Below are positions 1-8,776 of a stretch of DNA of 64,000 nucleotides, one piece after another. Position 1 is the stretch's first letter, and each line of letters begins with the position of its first letter. Below the pieces are notes generated by a model. That model was given only the letters and a program-made list of their open reading frames with translations, did not search any database and was not told the DNA's origin. Position numbers and translations under genes: made by a program. The DNA is from Micromonospora peucetia (GTDB lineage: Bacteria > Actinomycetota > Actinomycetes > Mycobacteriales > Micromonosporaceae). Location of the stretch: NCBI RefSeq assembly GCF_900091625.1, contig NZ_FMIC01000002.1, positions 3,038,001-3,102,000 of the forward strand. The letters are read 5' to 3'.

Positions 1-1
1 G

Positions 2-466
2 ATCCTGCCCACGCCGCGGTACACGCCGCTGTTCGAGAATCCGCTGGAGTGGGCGCGGGGGCTGGTGCTGGCCTGGGTCACCCTGGCGTTGCTCTTCTCC
101 GCGATCTACGCCCGGCTGTCCCGGGCGCAGATGCTGGAGACGCTCTCGGAGGACTACGTGCGCACCGCCCGGGCCAAGGGCATGCCGAAGCGGCAGGTGT
201 ACGGGAGGCACGCGCTGCGCGCGGCCATCACGCCGATCGTCACCATCGCCGGTCTCGACGTGGGCACGGCGCTCGGCGGCACGGTGATCACCGAGACCAC
301 CTTCGGCATCCAGGGGTTGGGGCGTACGGCGGTGGAGGCGGTCCGGCAGGGCGACCTGCCGACCATCATGGCCACCGTGCTGATCTCCGCGCTGTTCGTG
401 GTCGTCGCCAACATGGTCGTCGACCTGCTCTACGCGTTCATCGACCCCCGGGTGCGTCTCGGCTGA
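2..466 (+). CDS. ABC transporter permease, DppB/OppB type (partial, 5' end outside window)
   Basis: Inner-membrane subunit of a peptide/nickel-type ABC importer; only the last 154 codons are present and the frame is open from the left edge. The EAA loop that contacts the ATPase is visible (EDYVRTARAKGMP followed by the basic stretch), then the family's closing pattern with helix VLISALFVVVANMVVDLLY and the ending FIDPRVRLG. It stops 109 bp before a family-5 solute-binding lipoprotein on the same strand, which fits a single transporter locus. Substrate cannot be told. High confidence in family. Confidence 0.92.
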   Translation: MLPTPRYTPLFENPLEWARGLVLAWVTLALLFSAIYARLSRAQMLETLSEDYVRTARAKGMPKRQVYGRHALRAAITPIVTIAGLDVGTALGGTVITETTFGIQGLGRTAVEAVRQGDLPTIMATVLISALFVVVANMVVDLLYAFIDPRVRLG

Positions 467-575
467 CCCGCCACGTCCCGGGTGCCGATCGTTGTGGCCC
501 CGTTATCTGATCGAAATCTACCGACCTGGGAATCTGAGCGAAGCTTTCCTTCATCGGTGATCCGGAGGAGTGAGT

Positions 576-2321
576 ATGCGAGCAAGGCGCGTCACCGCCC
601 TGGGCGGTGCGATAGCACTGATGGTCTCCCTCAGTGCGTGCAGCGAGAACACCGGCGACGACACCGGCGGCGTGGACACCACCAAGCCGCGCACCGGTGC
701 CATCGCGACGGACCCCAAGGACTCTCTCGGCCCTGCGCCGGAGGTGTCCGGCGCGGCCAAGGGCGGCACGTTCTACATCCTGCGGGAGAACAAGATCTCC
801 CACATGGACCCGCAGCGGATCTACTCGTTCGCCGGCCTGATGGGGAGCCAGCTCTACGCCCGCTTCCTCACCACGTTCAAGGACGACGGCAAGGGCAACG
901 TCACCCTGGTCGGTGACCTGGCCGAGACCCCCGGCACCAACGTCAACAACGACTGCAAGGTCTGGGAGTTCAAGGTCAAGCAGGGGGTGAAGTTCGAGGA
1001 CGGCCGGCCGATCACCAGCAAGGAGCTCGCGTACGGCATCGCCCGGTCCTTCGACCCGGACCTCACCGGCGGCCCGACCTACCTGCAGGAGTGGCTGGTC
1101 GACAGCCCGCAGTACGACACCAAGTGGGACTTCAAGGCCAACAAGACGTCGCTGCCGCCGGGGCTGACCACGCCGGACGAGCGGACCCTGCGCTTCGAGT
1201 TCAACAAGCCCCGCTGTGACCTGCCGTTCGCCGTCTCGCTGCCGGCCACCGCGCCGCTGCCGGCCGACAAGGACACCGGCGTCAACCTGGACAACCAGCC
1301 GTTCTCGTCGGGCCCGTACAAGATGACCAAGCACACGCCGGGCGTCGAGATCGTGCTCGAGCGCAACGAGCACTGGGACCCGGCCACCGACGCCGTGCGC
1401 CACCAGTACCCGGACAAGTTCATCTGGTCCCTGGGCGCGGACCAGGCCGCCCAGACCAACCGGGTGCTCGCCGGCACCGGCAACGACGCCGCGGCGGTCG
1501 CCACCGGCGGTGTCCCGTCGGAGCTGATCGCCAAGGTCACCGGCGACGCCGCGCTCAAGGCGCGGATGATCGTCGCGGCCACGCCTAACGCGTACCGGCT
1601 GAGCATCAACACCACCCGGGTCACCGACCTGTCGGTGCGGCAGGCGATCAACCACGCGATCGACCGCACCAGCATCACCAAGAACCTCGGCGGCCCCTAC
1701 GGCGCCGTGCCGCTGACCACGCTGCTGCCGCCCACCACGCTCGGCTACAAGCAGTTCGACGCGTACCCGGCCGGCGACGGCGGCAACCCGGAGAAGGCCA
1801 AGGAACTGCTCGCCGGCAAGACGCAGAACCTGGTGCTGCTCACCTCCGACGTGACCAGCTCCCAGGAGCGGGCGACCCAGATCAAGAACGCGCTGGAGAA
1901 GGCCGGCTTCACCGTCACGATCAAGACGATCCCCGAGGACGGCTACCTCGACACGGTGAAGAAGAAGGACAACCCGTACGACCTCTGGGTCGACTCGTGG
2001 GCGGCCGACTGGCCCAGCGGCGCCTCGATCCTGCCGGTGCTCTTCGACGGCCGCGGCATCAAGGCCGAGGGCAACAGCAACACCTCCCAGCTCAACAACG
2101 ACGCGCTCAACGCGGAGTTCGACCGGGTGCTCGCGCTCGACCCGGCCAAGCAGGCCGACGAGTGGAGCAAGATCGACGAGCGGCTGATGAAGGAGTCCGC
2201 ACCGGCCGTACCGCTCTACACCGAGGTGGTCTCCGTCGCCCACGGCGAGAAGGCCGGCGGCGTCTTCATCGGCAGCATCTTCGGCTGGCCGAGCTTCGTG
2301 GACGCCTACGTCAAGCAGTGA
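576..2321 (+). CDS. ABC transporter substrate-binding lipoprotein, family 5 (DppA/OppA-like)
   Basis: Extracytoplasmic peptide/oligopeptide-type solute receptor of 581 residues. ATG at 576 is preferred over the in-frame GTG at 570 because GGAGGAG (564-570) lies 5 bases upstream. The N-terminus is a lipoprotein signal: basic MRARR, a hydrophobic core and lipobox LSAC with Cys22 as the lipidated residue. Family-5 landmarks follow, such as VWEFKVKQGVKFEDGRPITS and YDLWVDSWAADWP. It follows the permease gene on the same strand and is closed by a strong hairpin terminator at 2362-2409. The ligand is not predictable. Confidence 0.93.
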   Translation: MRARRVTALGGAIALMVSLSACSENTGDDTGGVDTTKPRTGAIATDPKDSLGPAPEVSGAAKGGTFYILRENKISHMDPQRIYSFAGLMGSQLYARFLTTFKDDGKGNVTLVGDLAETPGTNVNNDCKVWEFKVKQGVKFEDGRPITSKELAYGIARSFDPDLTGGPTYLQEWLVDSPQYDTKWDFKANKTSLPPGLTTPDERTLRFEFNKPRCDLPFAVSLPATAPLPADKDTGVNLDNQPFSSGPYKMTKHTPGVEIVLERNEHWDPATDAVRHQYPDKFIWSLGADQAAQTNRVLAGTGNDAAAVATGGVPSELIAKVTGDAALKARMIVAATPNAYRLSINTTRVTDLSVRQAINHAIDRTSITKNLGGPYGAVPLTTLLPPTTLGYKQFDAYPAGDGGNPEKAKELLAGKTQNLVLLTSDVTSSQERATQIKNALEKAGFTVTIKTIPEDGYLDTVKKKDNPYDLWVDSWAADWPSGASILPVLFDGRGIKAEGNSNTSQLNNDALNAEFDRVLALDPAKQADEWSKIDERLMKESAPAVPLYTEVVSVAHGEKAGGVFIGSIFGWPSFVDAYVKQ

Positions 2322-2361
2322 CACCACCCGTGACCCGGTGACACCCGTACGGTGACACCAG

Positions 2362-2409
2362 CACGGACCGACCCCCGGCCGACAACGTCGTCGACCGGGG
2401 GTCGCCGTG
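2362..2409 (+). terminator. Rho-independent-type hairpin after the peptide transporter locus
   Basis: CACGG ... CGACCCCCGG pairs with CCGGGGGTCG ... CCGTG; the 10-bp inner and 5-bp outer stems are perfect with small bulges. It lies 40 bp after the stop of the substrate-binding gene. There is no T tract, as is common in high-GC actinobacteria. Confidence 0.75.
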
Positions 2410-2499
2410 TAGACGGGCCCCGCCCTTCCCCTGCCCCCGCTCCGCCCTCGTCTCGCCCCCGTTCTGCCCCTGCCCCCGCGATTCTTGTAGCCCCGCCCC

Positions 2500-2570
2500 G
2501 CGATCTTGCACTTTGTGCCCTTGATCTGTGCCAGATATCCCTTTAGCTGGGGCAGTAAGTACAAGATCGC
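2500..2570. repeat. Palindromic intergenic repeat, family A, copy 1
   Basis: The left arm (2500-2520) begins GCGATCTTGCACTTTG and the right arm (2550-2570) ends AAGTACAAGATCGC; 18 of 21 arm positions pair. The centre is about 29 bp, C-rich DNA lies on the left and G-rich DNA on the right. A decayed half arm (GCGATTCTTG) lies just upstream at 2478-2487. The same arms recur at 6865-6935 and 25151-25221. Confidence 0.85.
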
Positions 2571-2640
2571 CGTGGCGGGGGCGCCGGCGTGGCGGGGTGG
2601 GGCGCGTGGGGGCGGCGTGGCGGGGGTGGCGGGGGTGGGG

Positions 2641-4782
2641 TCAGAGGTGGCGGCGGACGAAGTCCAGTTCGAGCCTGAGCAGGTGTTCCGCCGTACCGCC
2701 GGCGGCCATGTGGGTGGCCCCGGTGATCGGGAGCACCGAGTGCGGCCGGCCGGTCGCGAGCAGCGCCGCGGACAGCCGCAGCGTGTGCGCGGCCACCACG
2801 TTGTCGTCGACCAGCCCGTGCACCAGCAGCAGCGGCCGGGCCGCCTCCGGACCCGGCACCTGCTCGCCGGCCAGCTCCACCAGTGAGTGGTGCGCGTAGA
2901 TGTCCGTTCCGTCGTCCGGCAGGCCCAGGTAGCGCTCCGTGTAGGCGGTGTCGTACAGCGCCCAGTCGGTGACCGGTGCCCCGACGATGCCGCACCGGAA
3001 CAGCTCCGGGTGCCGCAGCACCGCCAGCCCGGCCAGCCAGCCGCCGAACGACCAACCGCGCACCGCCACCCGGCCCAGGTCCAGGTCGGGGTGCTTACCG
3101 GCCAGCGCGGTAAGCGCGTCCAACTGGTCCTGCATGACGACGTCGCCCACCCGCCGGTGGATCGCCTTCTCGAAGGAGGGGGCCACGCCCGGCGTACCAC
3201 GGTTGTCGATGGTGACCACCGCGAAGCCGGCGTCGGCCCACCACTGCCGCTCCAGCCACGCCGCGCGGGCCGCCAGCACCTCCTGGTGCCCAGGCCCGCC
3301 GTAGACGTCCAGCAGCACCGGCAGCCGCCGGCCGGTGACGTAGTTGTCCGGATAGAGCACGGCCGTCGGCAGCCGCCGGTCGGTGACCCGCTCCAGCAGC
3401 GGCAGCGGTGAATACGGCGGGGTGGCGGCCAGCGAACGCAGCACGGCCACCTCGCGTTCCCCCTGCCACACCGTCCACCGGGTGCCCGGATGGTCGAGCG
3501 AGGCGCTCCCCACCACCAGCACGTCCCCGCCCACGGCGGCGGTGTGCCAGCCCGGGTCGGTGGTGATCCGGCGGGCGTCCACGCCGCCACCGATGGTGGT
3601 ACGCACCCGGAACAGGTGCCGCTCGCTCGGCTCCCCGTCGCTCGCCTCCACCAGCAGGTCGGCCGGGCCGTCGCCGCCGGCCAGCCGCCCCACCACCCGC
3701 CGTACGTAGAGCGACGGCGGGGTGAGCAGGGTCCCGTCGGCGAAGAGGCAGCGGGCGTCGTACCCGTCGTGGGCGAGTTCGCCGCCGACCAGCACCCGGC
3801 CGTCGGGCAGATGTGCCGGGGTGCCGGGGATCGGCTCCACCCAGCGCGGGTCGGCCAACTCGGCGTGCACCTGGGTCTCGCCGGTGCGCGGGTCGACGGC
3901 GAGCACCAGGCCGTGCTGCTGGGAACGGCGCAGCACGGTGATCAGCGGGCCGCCCTCGGCCCAGTGGACGCTGGCCAGGTACGGGTAGGTCTCCCGGTCC
4001 CAGTGCACGTCGACCCAGCCGTCGTCGAGGTCCAGCAGGTGCAGGCTCACCTCGGCGTTCGTGCTGCCTGCCCGGGGGTACGCGATCGTGGTCGGCGGGC
4101 TCGCCGGGTCGGCGGGGTCGTGCAGGTGCCAGCGTTCCACCCGGGACTCGTCCACCCGGGCGGCCAGCACCGAACGACCGTCCGGCGCCCACCAGTAGCC
4201 GCGGAACCGGTGGAACTCCTCGGCCGCGATGTGCTCGGCCAGCCCCCAGGCCACCCCGGAGTCCTCGCCGGCCAGCAGGGTGTCCGTGCCGTCGTCCTCG
4301 ACCACCCGCAGCTGCCCCCGGTGGACCCCCTCGGCGGCGTCGGTGACGTACGCCAGACGCTGTCCGGTGGGATCGGGCCGAGGGTCGAGCACCGGGCCGA
4401 CGGTGGCCACCTCGACCACGTCGCCGTGCACCAGGTCGGCCCGGAACAGCCGCCCGGCCAGCGCGAACACCGCCACCCGGCCGGTGCCGTCCAGCGCGTA
4501 CGAGCCGATGCCGGAGGCGCTCAGCCGCAACCGTTCGCGCAGCGCGCGCTCGCCCGGGCTCAGCGCACCGGCGTCGGCGTCGGCCCCGAGCAGCGCCGCC
4601 GGGTCGGCGACCAGCCGCTCCTCGCCGGTCGCCACGTCGAGCAGCCAGAGCGCTTCGGCCGGGTCCTCCGGGCCGGCCGAGCGCAGGAAGACCACCCGGG
4701 AGCCGTCGTCGGCCACGGTGACGGCCCGCGGCGCTCCGCGGCTGAACCGGCGGGTGCGGGCGGCCAGCTCCGGAAAGTCCAC
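2641..4782 (-). CDS. S9 family prolyl oligopeptidase / dipeptidyl-peptidase IV-like
   Basis: Predicted serine exopeptidase of 713 residues: an N-terminal DPP-IV beta-propeller (about residues 1-470) followed by an alpha/beta-hydrolase domain. The triad is visible: Ser578 in GWSFGGW, an Asp near 659 in VHGLVDDNV, and His691 in GATHMA. GTG at 4782 gives [13 protein letters not shown], a sensible start; the frame stays open further upstream only as antisense of mshB. No signal peptide is visible, so it is probably cytoplasmic. It is divergent from mshB with about 90 bp between them. Its physiological peptide is unknown. Confidence 0.9.
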   Translation of the reverse strand: MDFPELAARTRRFSRGAPRAVTVADDGSRVVFLRSAGPEDPAEALWLLDVATGEERLVADPAALLGADADAGALSPGERALRERLRLSASGIGSYALDGTGRVAVFALAGRLFRADLVHGDVVEVATVGPVLDPRPDPTGQRLAYVTDAAEGVHRGQLRVVEDDGTDTLLAGEDSGVAWGLAEHIAAEEFHRFRGYWWAPDGRSVLAARVDESRVERWHLHDPADPASPPTTIAYPRAGSTNAEVSLHLLDLDDGWVDVHWDRETYPYLASVHWAEGGPLITVLRRSQQHGLVLAVDPRTGETQVHAELADPRWVEPIPGTPAHLPDGRVLVGGELAHDGYDARCLFADGTLLTPPSLYVRRVVGRLAGGDGPADLLVEASDGEPSERHLFRVRTTIGGGVDARRITTDPGWHTAAVGGDVLVVGSASLDHPGTRWTVWQGEREVAVLRSLAATPPYSPLPLLERVTDRRLPTAVLYPDNYVTGRRLPVLLDVYGGPGHQEVLAARAAWLERQWWADAGFAVVTIDNRGTPGVAPSFEKAIHRRVGDVVMQDQLDALTALAGKHPDLDLGRVAVRGWSFGGWLAGLAVLRHPELFRCGIVGAPVTDWALYDTAYTERYLGLPDDGTDIYAHHSLVELAGEQVPGPEAARPLLLVHGLVDDNVVAAHTLRLSAALLATGRPHSVLPITGATHMAAGGTAEHLLRLELDFVRRHL

Positions 4783-4878
4783 AGCCCAGATCGTAGAGCG
4801 GCGGCCGGGGGTGATGTGGCCGACCTGCGCGGACGCGTCAGGGCCGGCGGAGGAGAACCGCCGGTTAGAGTGACCAGC

Positions 4879-5796
4879 GTGACGACGCTGCCTGACCGCC
4901 GCCTCCTGCTGGTCCACGCGCACCCCGACGACGAGTCCATCGGCACCGGTTCGACGATGGCGCACTATGCCGCCGCCGGCGCCCACGTCACTCTGGTGAC
5001 CTGCACCCTCGGCGAGGAGGGCGAGATCCACGTGCCGGCGCTGGCCCAGCTCGCCGCGGCCGAGGCCGACCAGCTCGGCGGCTGGCGGATCGCCGAGCTG
5101 AGTGCCGCCTGCGCCGCGCTCGGCGTCACCGACCACCGCTTCCTCGGCGGCGCCGGCCGCTACCGCGACTCCGGCATGATGGGCCTCGCCACCAACGAGC
5201 ACCCCCGGGCCTTCTGGCAGGCCGACCTCGACGAGGCCGCCGGGCACCTGGTGGAGATCATGCGGGAGGTACGCCCGCAGGTCATGGTCACGTACGACGA
5301 CAACGGCTTCTACGGGCACCCGGACCACATCCAGGCGCACCGGGTGGCGATGCGCGCGTACGAGCTGGCCCGCGCGGAGGGCTTCGCCCCGGCGAAGATC
5401 TATTGGACCGCGATGCCGCTCAGCGTGCTGGAGGCCGGCCTGACCCACTTCGCCGAGTCGTCGGACAATCCCTTCGCCGGCATCCAGGAAATCTCGGAGC
5501 TGCCCTTCGGCACCCCGGACCCGCAGATTGCCGCCCGGATCGACGCCACCGAGCAGCACGCCGCCAAGGAGACGGCGATGCGCGCGCACGCCACCCAGAT
5601 CCCCGACGCCTCCTGGCTCTACTCGATCGCCGGCAGCTTCGGCAGCGAGTTCATGGGCGTGGAGTACTACACCCTCGCGGTGGGGGAGAAGGGGCCGGGC
5701 GTCGGCCCGTACGGCTGGGAGAACGACCTCTTCGCCGGGCTCGACGTCGCCGACGGCCCGGACCGGTCCCCGGTCGCGGCGGCCGGTCACCGGTGA
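4879..5796 (+). CDS. mshB: Mycothiol deacetylase MshB (GlcNAc-Ins deacetylase)
   Basis: Zinc-dependent deacetylase that makes GlcN-Ins from GlcNAc-Ins, the second step of mycothiol synthesis. The PIG-L/LmbE fold is marked by AHPDDES near the N-terminus (zinc ligands His15 and Asp18) and GHPDH (His150), with 305 residues from GTG 4879. GTG at 4870 is also in frame and cannot be excluded. The stop overlaps the GTG of the next gene (GTGA). Mycothiol use agrees with the mycoredoxin gene at 45331. High confidence for the family; the MshB rather than Mca assignment rests on length and the small membrane protein and fdxA-dapC neighbours. Confidence 0.88.
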   Translation: MTTLPDRRLLLVHAHPDDESIGTGSTMAHYAAAGAHVTLVTCTLGEEGEIHVPALAQLAAAEADQLGGWRIAELSAACAALGVTDHRFLGGAGRYRDSGMMGLATNEHPRAFWQADLDEAAGHLVEIMREVRPQVMVTYDDNGFYGHPDHIQAHRVAMRAYELARAEGFAPAKIYWTAMPLSVLEAGLTHFAESSDNPFAGIQEISELPFGTPDPQIAARIDATEQHAAKETAMRAHATQIPDASWLYSIAGSFGSEFMGVEYYTLAVGEKGPGVGPYGWENDLFAGLDVADGPDRSPVAAAGHR

Positions 5797-6254
5797 CACT
5801 GCCGGTCGCGTCGATGTCGGCCGTCCCGGAGGAGACCGTCCCGCCGCCGCCGTCCGGACAGTCCCGGCGGCTGCTCGACCTCGCCCTGCGGGTGGCCGGT
5901 GGGCTGGTCGCCGTCCTCGCGGGGACGCTCACCGCGGTGCTGGAGCTGCTGCTGGCCACGCTCCGGGTCGGCGGGCAGCTGATCGGCGTCTCGGTGCTCA
6001 TCGCCATCGGCGCGAACATCGCGCTGAGCTGGTTCGCGCACGCGACGGTCGGCCGCCGCTGGGCGGTGGCGCTGCCAGCGACGCCCTGGTTCGTACTGAT
6101 GGCGGTCGCGGCGGTCCGTACCGCCGAGGGGGACCTGCTGGTCTCCGGCGACAACTGGGTCGGCCTGGCGATGATCGTGGCCGGCGCGATGACCTTCGCG
6201 GTGATGGGCTTCCGGCAGGTCCTGGCACCGCCACCCGTCCGGTCGGGGGACTGA
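5793..6254 (+). CDS. Small membrane protein downstream of mshB (DUF6113-like)
   Basis: A 153-residue protein with a proline-rich N-terminus and about four hydrophobic helices (for example [20 protein letters not shown] and the segment around [17 protein letters not shown]). GTG 5793 overlaps the mshB stop; ATG 5814 is an alternative start. The position directly after mshB and the layout fit the actinobacterial DUF6113 family, whose function is unknown. The tight coupling suggests co-expression with mshB. Confidence 0.75.
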   Translation: MTLPVASMSAVPEETVPPPPSGQSRRLLDLALRVAGGLVAVLAGTLTAVLELLLATLRVGGQLIGVSVLIAIGANIALSWFAHATVGRRWAVALPATPWFVLMAVAAVRTAEGDLLVSGDNWVGLAMIVAGAMTFAVMGFRQVLAPPPVRSGD

Positions 6255-6332
6255 CGACGCACAGGTTCCGGTGGTAGACATTCCAGCCAGGAAGCCCGCC
6301 AGCCCGGCGGGCGGTACGGCGGGAGGCGTGCG

Positions 6333-6800
6333 ATGAGTGAGCGGTGGCGCGCGATCGGGGTCCTCGCGGTCGCGTTGTTCTCGGTCAACGTGGTTGCCCG
6401 GCTGATCACCCGGTTCGGCTTCGACGGCGACGACACGGCCGCCGCCGACCGGGTGTCGCTGGGGATGTTCGTGGTGGTCGGGCTGGCCCTGGCCGCGGTC
6501 GCTTTCATCTGGGGGAAGCGCCGGCCGGTCGCCGCCTGGGGAGCGGACCTGGCCGCCGCGGTCGGGATCGCGCTGCTGTTCACGGTGCTGGTCGGGCCGC
6601 TGCTGGTCGGCGACAACCCGTTCGGCGGGGGCGCGGGCACCTTCTTCGCCCAGATCTGGCTCTACCTCGCGGCGGCCGGCGTCGGCGTGCTGCTCGGCTT
6701 CCTGCTCCTCACGGCGCTCGGCCTGGATCACCGCTCGCAGTCCCTCAAGCGGTACGCCGAACTCAGGGCCACCAAGCCCCGCCGCATAGTCCGCCGCTAA
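6333..6800 (+). CDS. Predicted four-helix membrane protein, unknown function
   Basis: A 155-residue protein with hydrophobic segments near residues 8-22, 45-63, 73-93 and 108-130, and a basic tail ending RRIVRR. ATG 6333 follows a GGGAGGCGTGCG ribosome site. A small GC hairpin (GCCCGCC/GGCGGGC, 6294-6312) lies in the short gap after the DUF6113-like gene. I do not recognise the family. Base composition and codon use match its neighbours, so it is probably real. Confidence 0.7.
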   Translation: MSERWRAIGVLAVALFSVNVVARLITRFGFDGDDTAAADRVSLGMFVVVGLALAAVAFIWGKRRPVAAWGADLAAAVGIALLFTVLVGPLLVGDNPFGGGAGTFFAQIWLYLAAAGVGVLLGFLLLTALGLDHRSQSLKRYAELRATKPRRIVRR

Positions 6801-6864
6801 CCACCCCCACCCCCACCCCACCCCCACCCCCCCCATCCCTCCCGCCCTCCCCGCCCCTGCGCCC

Positions 6865-6935
6865 GCGATCTTGCACTTTGTGCCCAGGCATTGCGGCGAA
6901 TGTCGGCTTTGTCGGGGCACAAAGTGCAAGATCGC
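6865..6935. repeat. Palindromic intergenic repeat, family A, copy 2 (perfect arms)
   Basis: The arms at 6865-6885 and 6915-6935 pair at all 21 positions (GCGATCTTGCACTTTGTGCCC and its complement) around a 29-bp centre. Perfect arms suggest the youngest or best selected of the three copies. Confidence 0.9.
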
Positions 6936-6939
6936 CGAG

Positions 6940-7012
6940 GCCGAGCGCCGAGCGGAGCGCCGGGCCGAGCGCCGAGCGGAGCGCCGGGCCGAGCGCCGAG
7001 ACGAGCCGAGCG
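6940..7012. repeat. 24-bp tandem array
   Basis: Two identical copies of GCCGAGCGCCGAGCGG plus AGCGCCGG (6940-6963, 6964-6987) and a third degenerate copy, starting 4 bp after the right arm of the family A palindrome. No gene covers it. Confidence 0.8.
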
Positions 7013-7063
7013 GGCGGGGTGCGGGCGGGAGCGGGGCCGGCGCGTCAGTGACAGCCCAACCAG

Positions 7064-7126
7064 CGGTGATCAGGACGCCATGGACCCTAAAACGGCCGGA
7101 TAACGTCCATGCCGTCCTGATCACCG
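7064..7126. repeat. Palindromic intergenic element, family B
   Basis: The left arm CGGTGATCAGGACGCCATGG (7064-7085 in full) pairs with 7105-7126 at 21 of 22 positions; the loop is 19 bp and AT-richer (CCTAAAACGGCCGGATAAC). It is unlike family A in sequence and sits between convergent genes, 192 bp after the end of the membrane protein and before the GNAT stop. Confidence 0.8.
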
Positions 7127-7317
7127 GGGCGGCGCGCGGAGCGGACCCCGAGCGGGCGGGCGGAAGCGGGGGTGGGGCCGGGCGCGGCCAGGTGCGGGCG
7201 CGGCGGGGGCGGGGCCGGGCGCGGGCCGGTGCGGGCGCGGCGGGGGCGGGCGCGCAGCGGGCGGGGCGTGCGGTGGGCGGGGTGGCCGGGTGGCGGGTGT
7301 GGCGGGCTGGACGGCGG

Positions 7318-8370
7318 TCAGTGCGGGGCGATGCGGGTGAGGTAGGTGTGGTGGGTGGTGAAGCCGAGGGCGCGGTAGAGAGCTACGGCCGGAGTGTTGC
7401 GCTGCTCGACCTGGAGGAAGGCGTGCGAGGCGCCGGCCGCGACGCCCCAGTCGGCGAGCGCGCGGATGATCCGTCCGGCCAGGCCCTGCCGTCTCGCCTC
7501 GGGCAGCACCTCGATCAGGCTGAGCCCGAGCCAGCGTCCCTGCCCGGTGACCGTGCCCCGGCCGATGGCGAGCAGCGTGCCGTCGGCGTACACGTGGGCG
7601 AAACAGACCTGGTCCACGGCGGTGAGCACGTGCCGGGCGGCGTCCGGCAGGCCGCCCTTGCGGCCGGCGGCGACGGTGAGCCAGTCGTCCGACGGCGCGG
7701 CGGTCAGCTCGACCGGCGTTGGGCCGTCGCGTTCCGGCACGGCCGGCGGTGCGGTCTGCGTAAGCACGGCCGGCGGTGCGGTCTGCGTAAGCGTGGCCGG
7801 CGATGCGGTCTGCGCTGGCACGGCCGGCGGTGCGGTCTGTACGAGCGCGGCCAGCGGCACGGTCTGCACCAGTACGGGCGGCCCGCTGTCCCAGCCGCGG
7901 GCGTCCAGTTCCGCGCCGACCGGGTTGGCGAGGGGCAACGGGGTGTTGACCATCGGCGGTTGGCCGAGGTCGGCGTACCAGCGCTCCACCGCGTCGAGTG
8001 CGGCGGGCAGGGGGCGGTCCGGGTCGCCCACGGGCAGCGCCGAGTTGGCCCGGCCGGTCCAACCGTCGGCGGCGCGCAGCAGCCAGCCGCCGAGCCGGTC
8101 CCGGACGGCGGCGGGCCAGGCCTCGTCGGCGGCCAGTTCCAGCTCGACCACCGCCGCGGCGGTGGGCCGGCGGGTCGGCGGCACCCGCTTGGCCCGGTGC
8201 ACCTCGGCCACCGGGACCCGGAGCCGGCCCTGCGCGGTGGCGACGGTGAGATGGGTTTCGCTCAGCTCCACCAGCTCGCCGAGGGCGTCCGAGAAGAGCG
8301 GCCGACCTTCGCGAATCCCCACGATTCGGCGCACCACTATCCGATGTCCCACATCCTGCTGTCGGAGCAC
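7318..8370 (-). CDS. GNAT family N-acetyltransferase with internal 9-residue repeats
   Basis: A 350-residue protein. The C-terminal third is a GNAT fold: WLGLSLIEVLPEARRQGLAGRII is the acetyl-CoA-binding region, followed by HAFLQVEQRNTPAVALYRALGF, a typical GNAT ending. The N-terminal part is a separate domain in which WYADLGQPP hints at a second, degenerate GNAT-like fold. Between them lie five 9-residue repeats (type LTQTAPPAV) encoded by 27-bp tandem copies. GTG 8370 is the start (MLRQQDVGHR). It is divergent from fdxA with about 80 bp between. Substrate unknown. Confidence 0.85.
   Translation of the reverse strand: MLRQQDVGHRIVVRRIVGIREGRPLFSDALGELVELSETHLTVATAQGRLRVPVAEVHRAKRVPPTRRPTAAAVVELELAADEAWPAAVRDRLGGWLLRAADGWTGRANSALPVGDPDRPLPAALDAVERWYADLGQPPMVNTPLPLANPVGAELDARGWDSGPPVLVQTVPLAALVQTAPPAVPAQTASPATLTQTAPPAVLTQTAPPAVPERDGPTPVELTAAPSDDWLTVAAGRKGGLPDAARHVLTAVDQVCFAHVYADGTLLAIGRGTVTGQGRWLGLSLIEVLPEARRQGLAGRIIRALADWGVAAGASHAFLQVEQRNTPAVALYRALGFTTHHTYLTRIAPH
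7738..7872 (-). repeat. 27-bp in-frame tandem array (5 copies) inside the GNAT gene
   Basis: Five consecutive 27-bp units: two identical (7738-7764, 7765-7791) and three degenerate. The unit length is a multiple of three, so copy number can change without breaking the frame; it encodes a Thr/Pro/Ala linker. Confidence 0.88.
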
Positions 8371-8449
8371 GATCGACCCCCTCCCCGGCGAGATACTAGG
8401 CTCTAACCGTCGCGGGTGATCGCGGCGTGTCTTGCGGAGGAGAAGACCG

Positions 8450-8776
8450 GTGACCTACATCATCGCCGAACCGTGCGTGGATGTGCTCGACAAGGCTTGC
8501 ATCGAGGAATGCCCGGTTGACTGCATTTACGAGGGCAACCGGATGCTCTACATCCACCCCGACGAGTGTGTCGACTGCGGTGCCTGTGAGCCGGTCTGCC
8601 CGGTCGAGGCGATCTTCTACGAGGACGACGTCCCCGAGCAGTGGAAGGACTACACCGGCGCCAACTACGAGTTCTTCGAGGAGTTGGGCTCGCCCGGCGG
8701 TGCCTCGAAGATCGGCAAGGTGGAGAAGGACGCGACCTTCGTCGCCGCGCAGCCGCCGCGCGGCGAGGGCCACTGA
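8450..8776 (+). CDS. fdxA: 7Fe ferredoxin (FdxA/FdxC type)
   Basis: Soluble electron carrier of 108 residues with one [3Fe-4S] and one [4Fe-4S] cluster. By analogy with Azotobacter FdI, Cys9, Cys17 and Cys50 bind the 3Fe cluster and Cys21, Cys40, Cys43 and Cys46 the 4Fe cluster; Cys25 is the free cysteine. GTG 8450 (MTYIIAEPCVD) follows GGAGGAG at 8437-8443. Directly upstream of dapC, as in many actinobacteria. Confidence 0.95.
   Translation: MTYIIAEPCVDVLDKACIEECPVDCIYEGNRMLYIHPDECVDCGACEPVCPVEAIFYEDDVPEQWKDYTGANYEFFEELGSPGGASKIGKVEKDATFVAAQPPRGEGH

Larger units (their letters stand above)
2322..2640. other. Gene-free 319-bp stretch between convergent genes
   Basis: Contains the terminator at 2362-2409, a C-rich run (about 2415-2500), copy 1 of the GCGATCTTGCACTT palindromic repeat, and a G-rich run after it. 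No convincing coding sequence was seen. Confidence 0.7.
6801..7317. other. Gene-free, repeat-dense 517-bp stretch
   Basis: From left to right: a C-rich run, palindromic repeat family A copy 2, a 24-bp tandem array, a second unrelated palindrome (7064-7126), then a G-rich low-complexity run to the end of the GNAT gene. The open frames across it are repeat-driven and look non-coding. Confidence 0.75.

Noticed and set aside
438..3590. Very long minus-strand frame across the transporter and S9 genes
   Set aside because: It runs antisense to a clear lipoprotein gene and out of frame with the S9 gene; its protein is low-complexity Arg/Pro/Gly, typical of high-GC shadow frames.
3490..4869. Plus-strand frame before mshB
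   Set aside because: It is the antisense of the S9 peptidase, with no recognisable motif until it enters the mshB frame; extending mshB into it has no support.
4783..5799. N-terminal extension of the S9 frame
   Set aside because: It is antisense to mshB; the S9 fold starts at the GTG at 4782.
7738..7872. CRISPR-like appearance of the 27-bp array
   Set aside because: The units are contiguous without spacers and in frame within a gene.
6871..8406. Plus-strand frame across the repeats and GNAT gene
   Set aside because: Driven by the tandem array and antisense to the GNAT gene.
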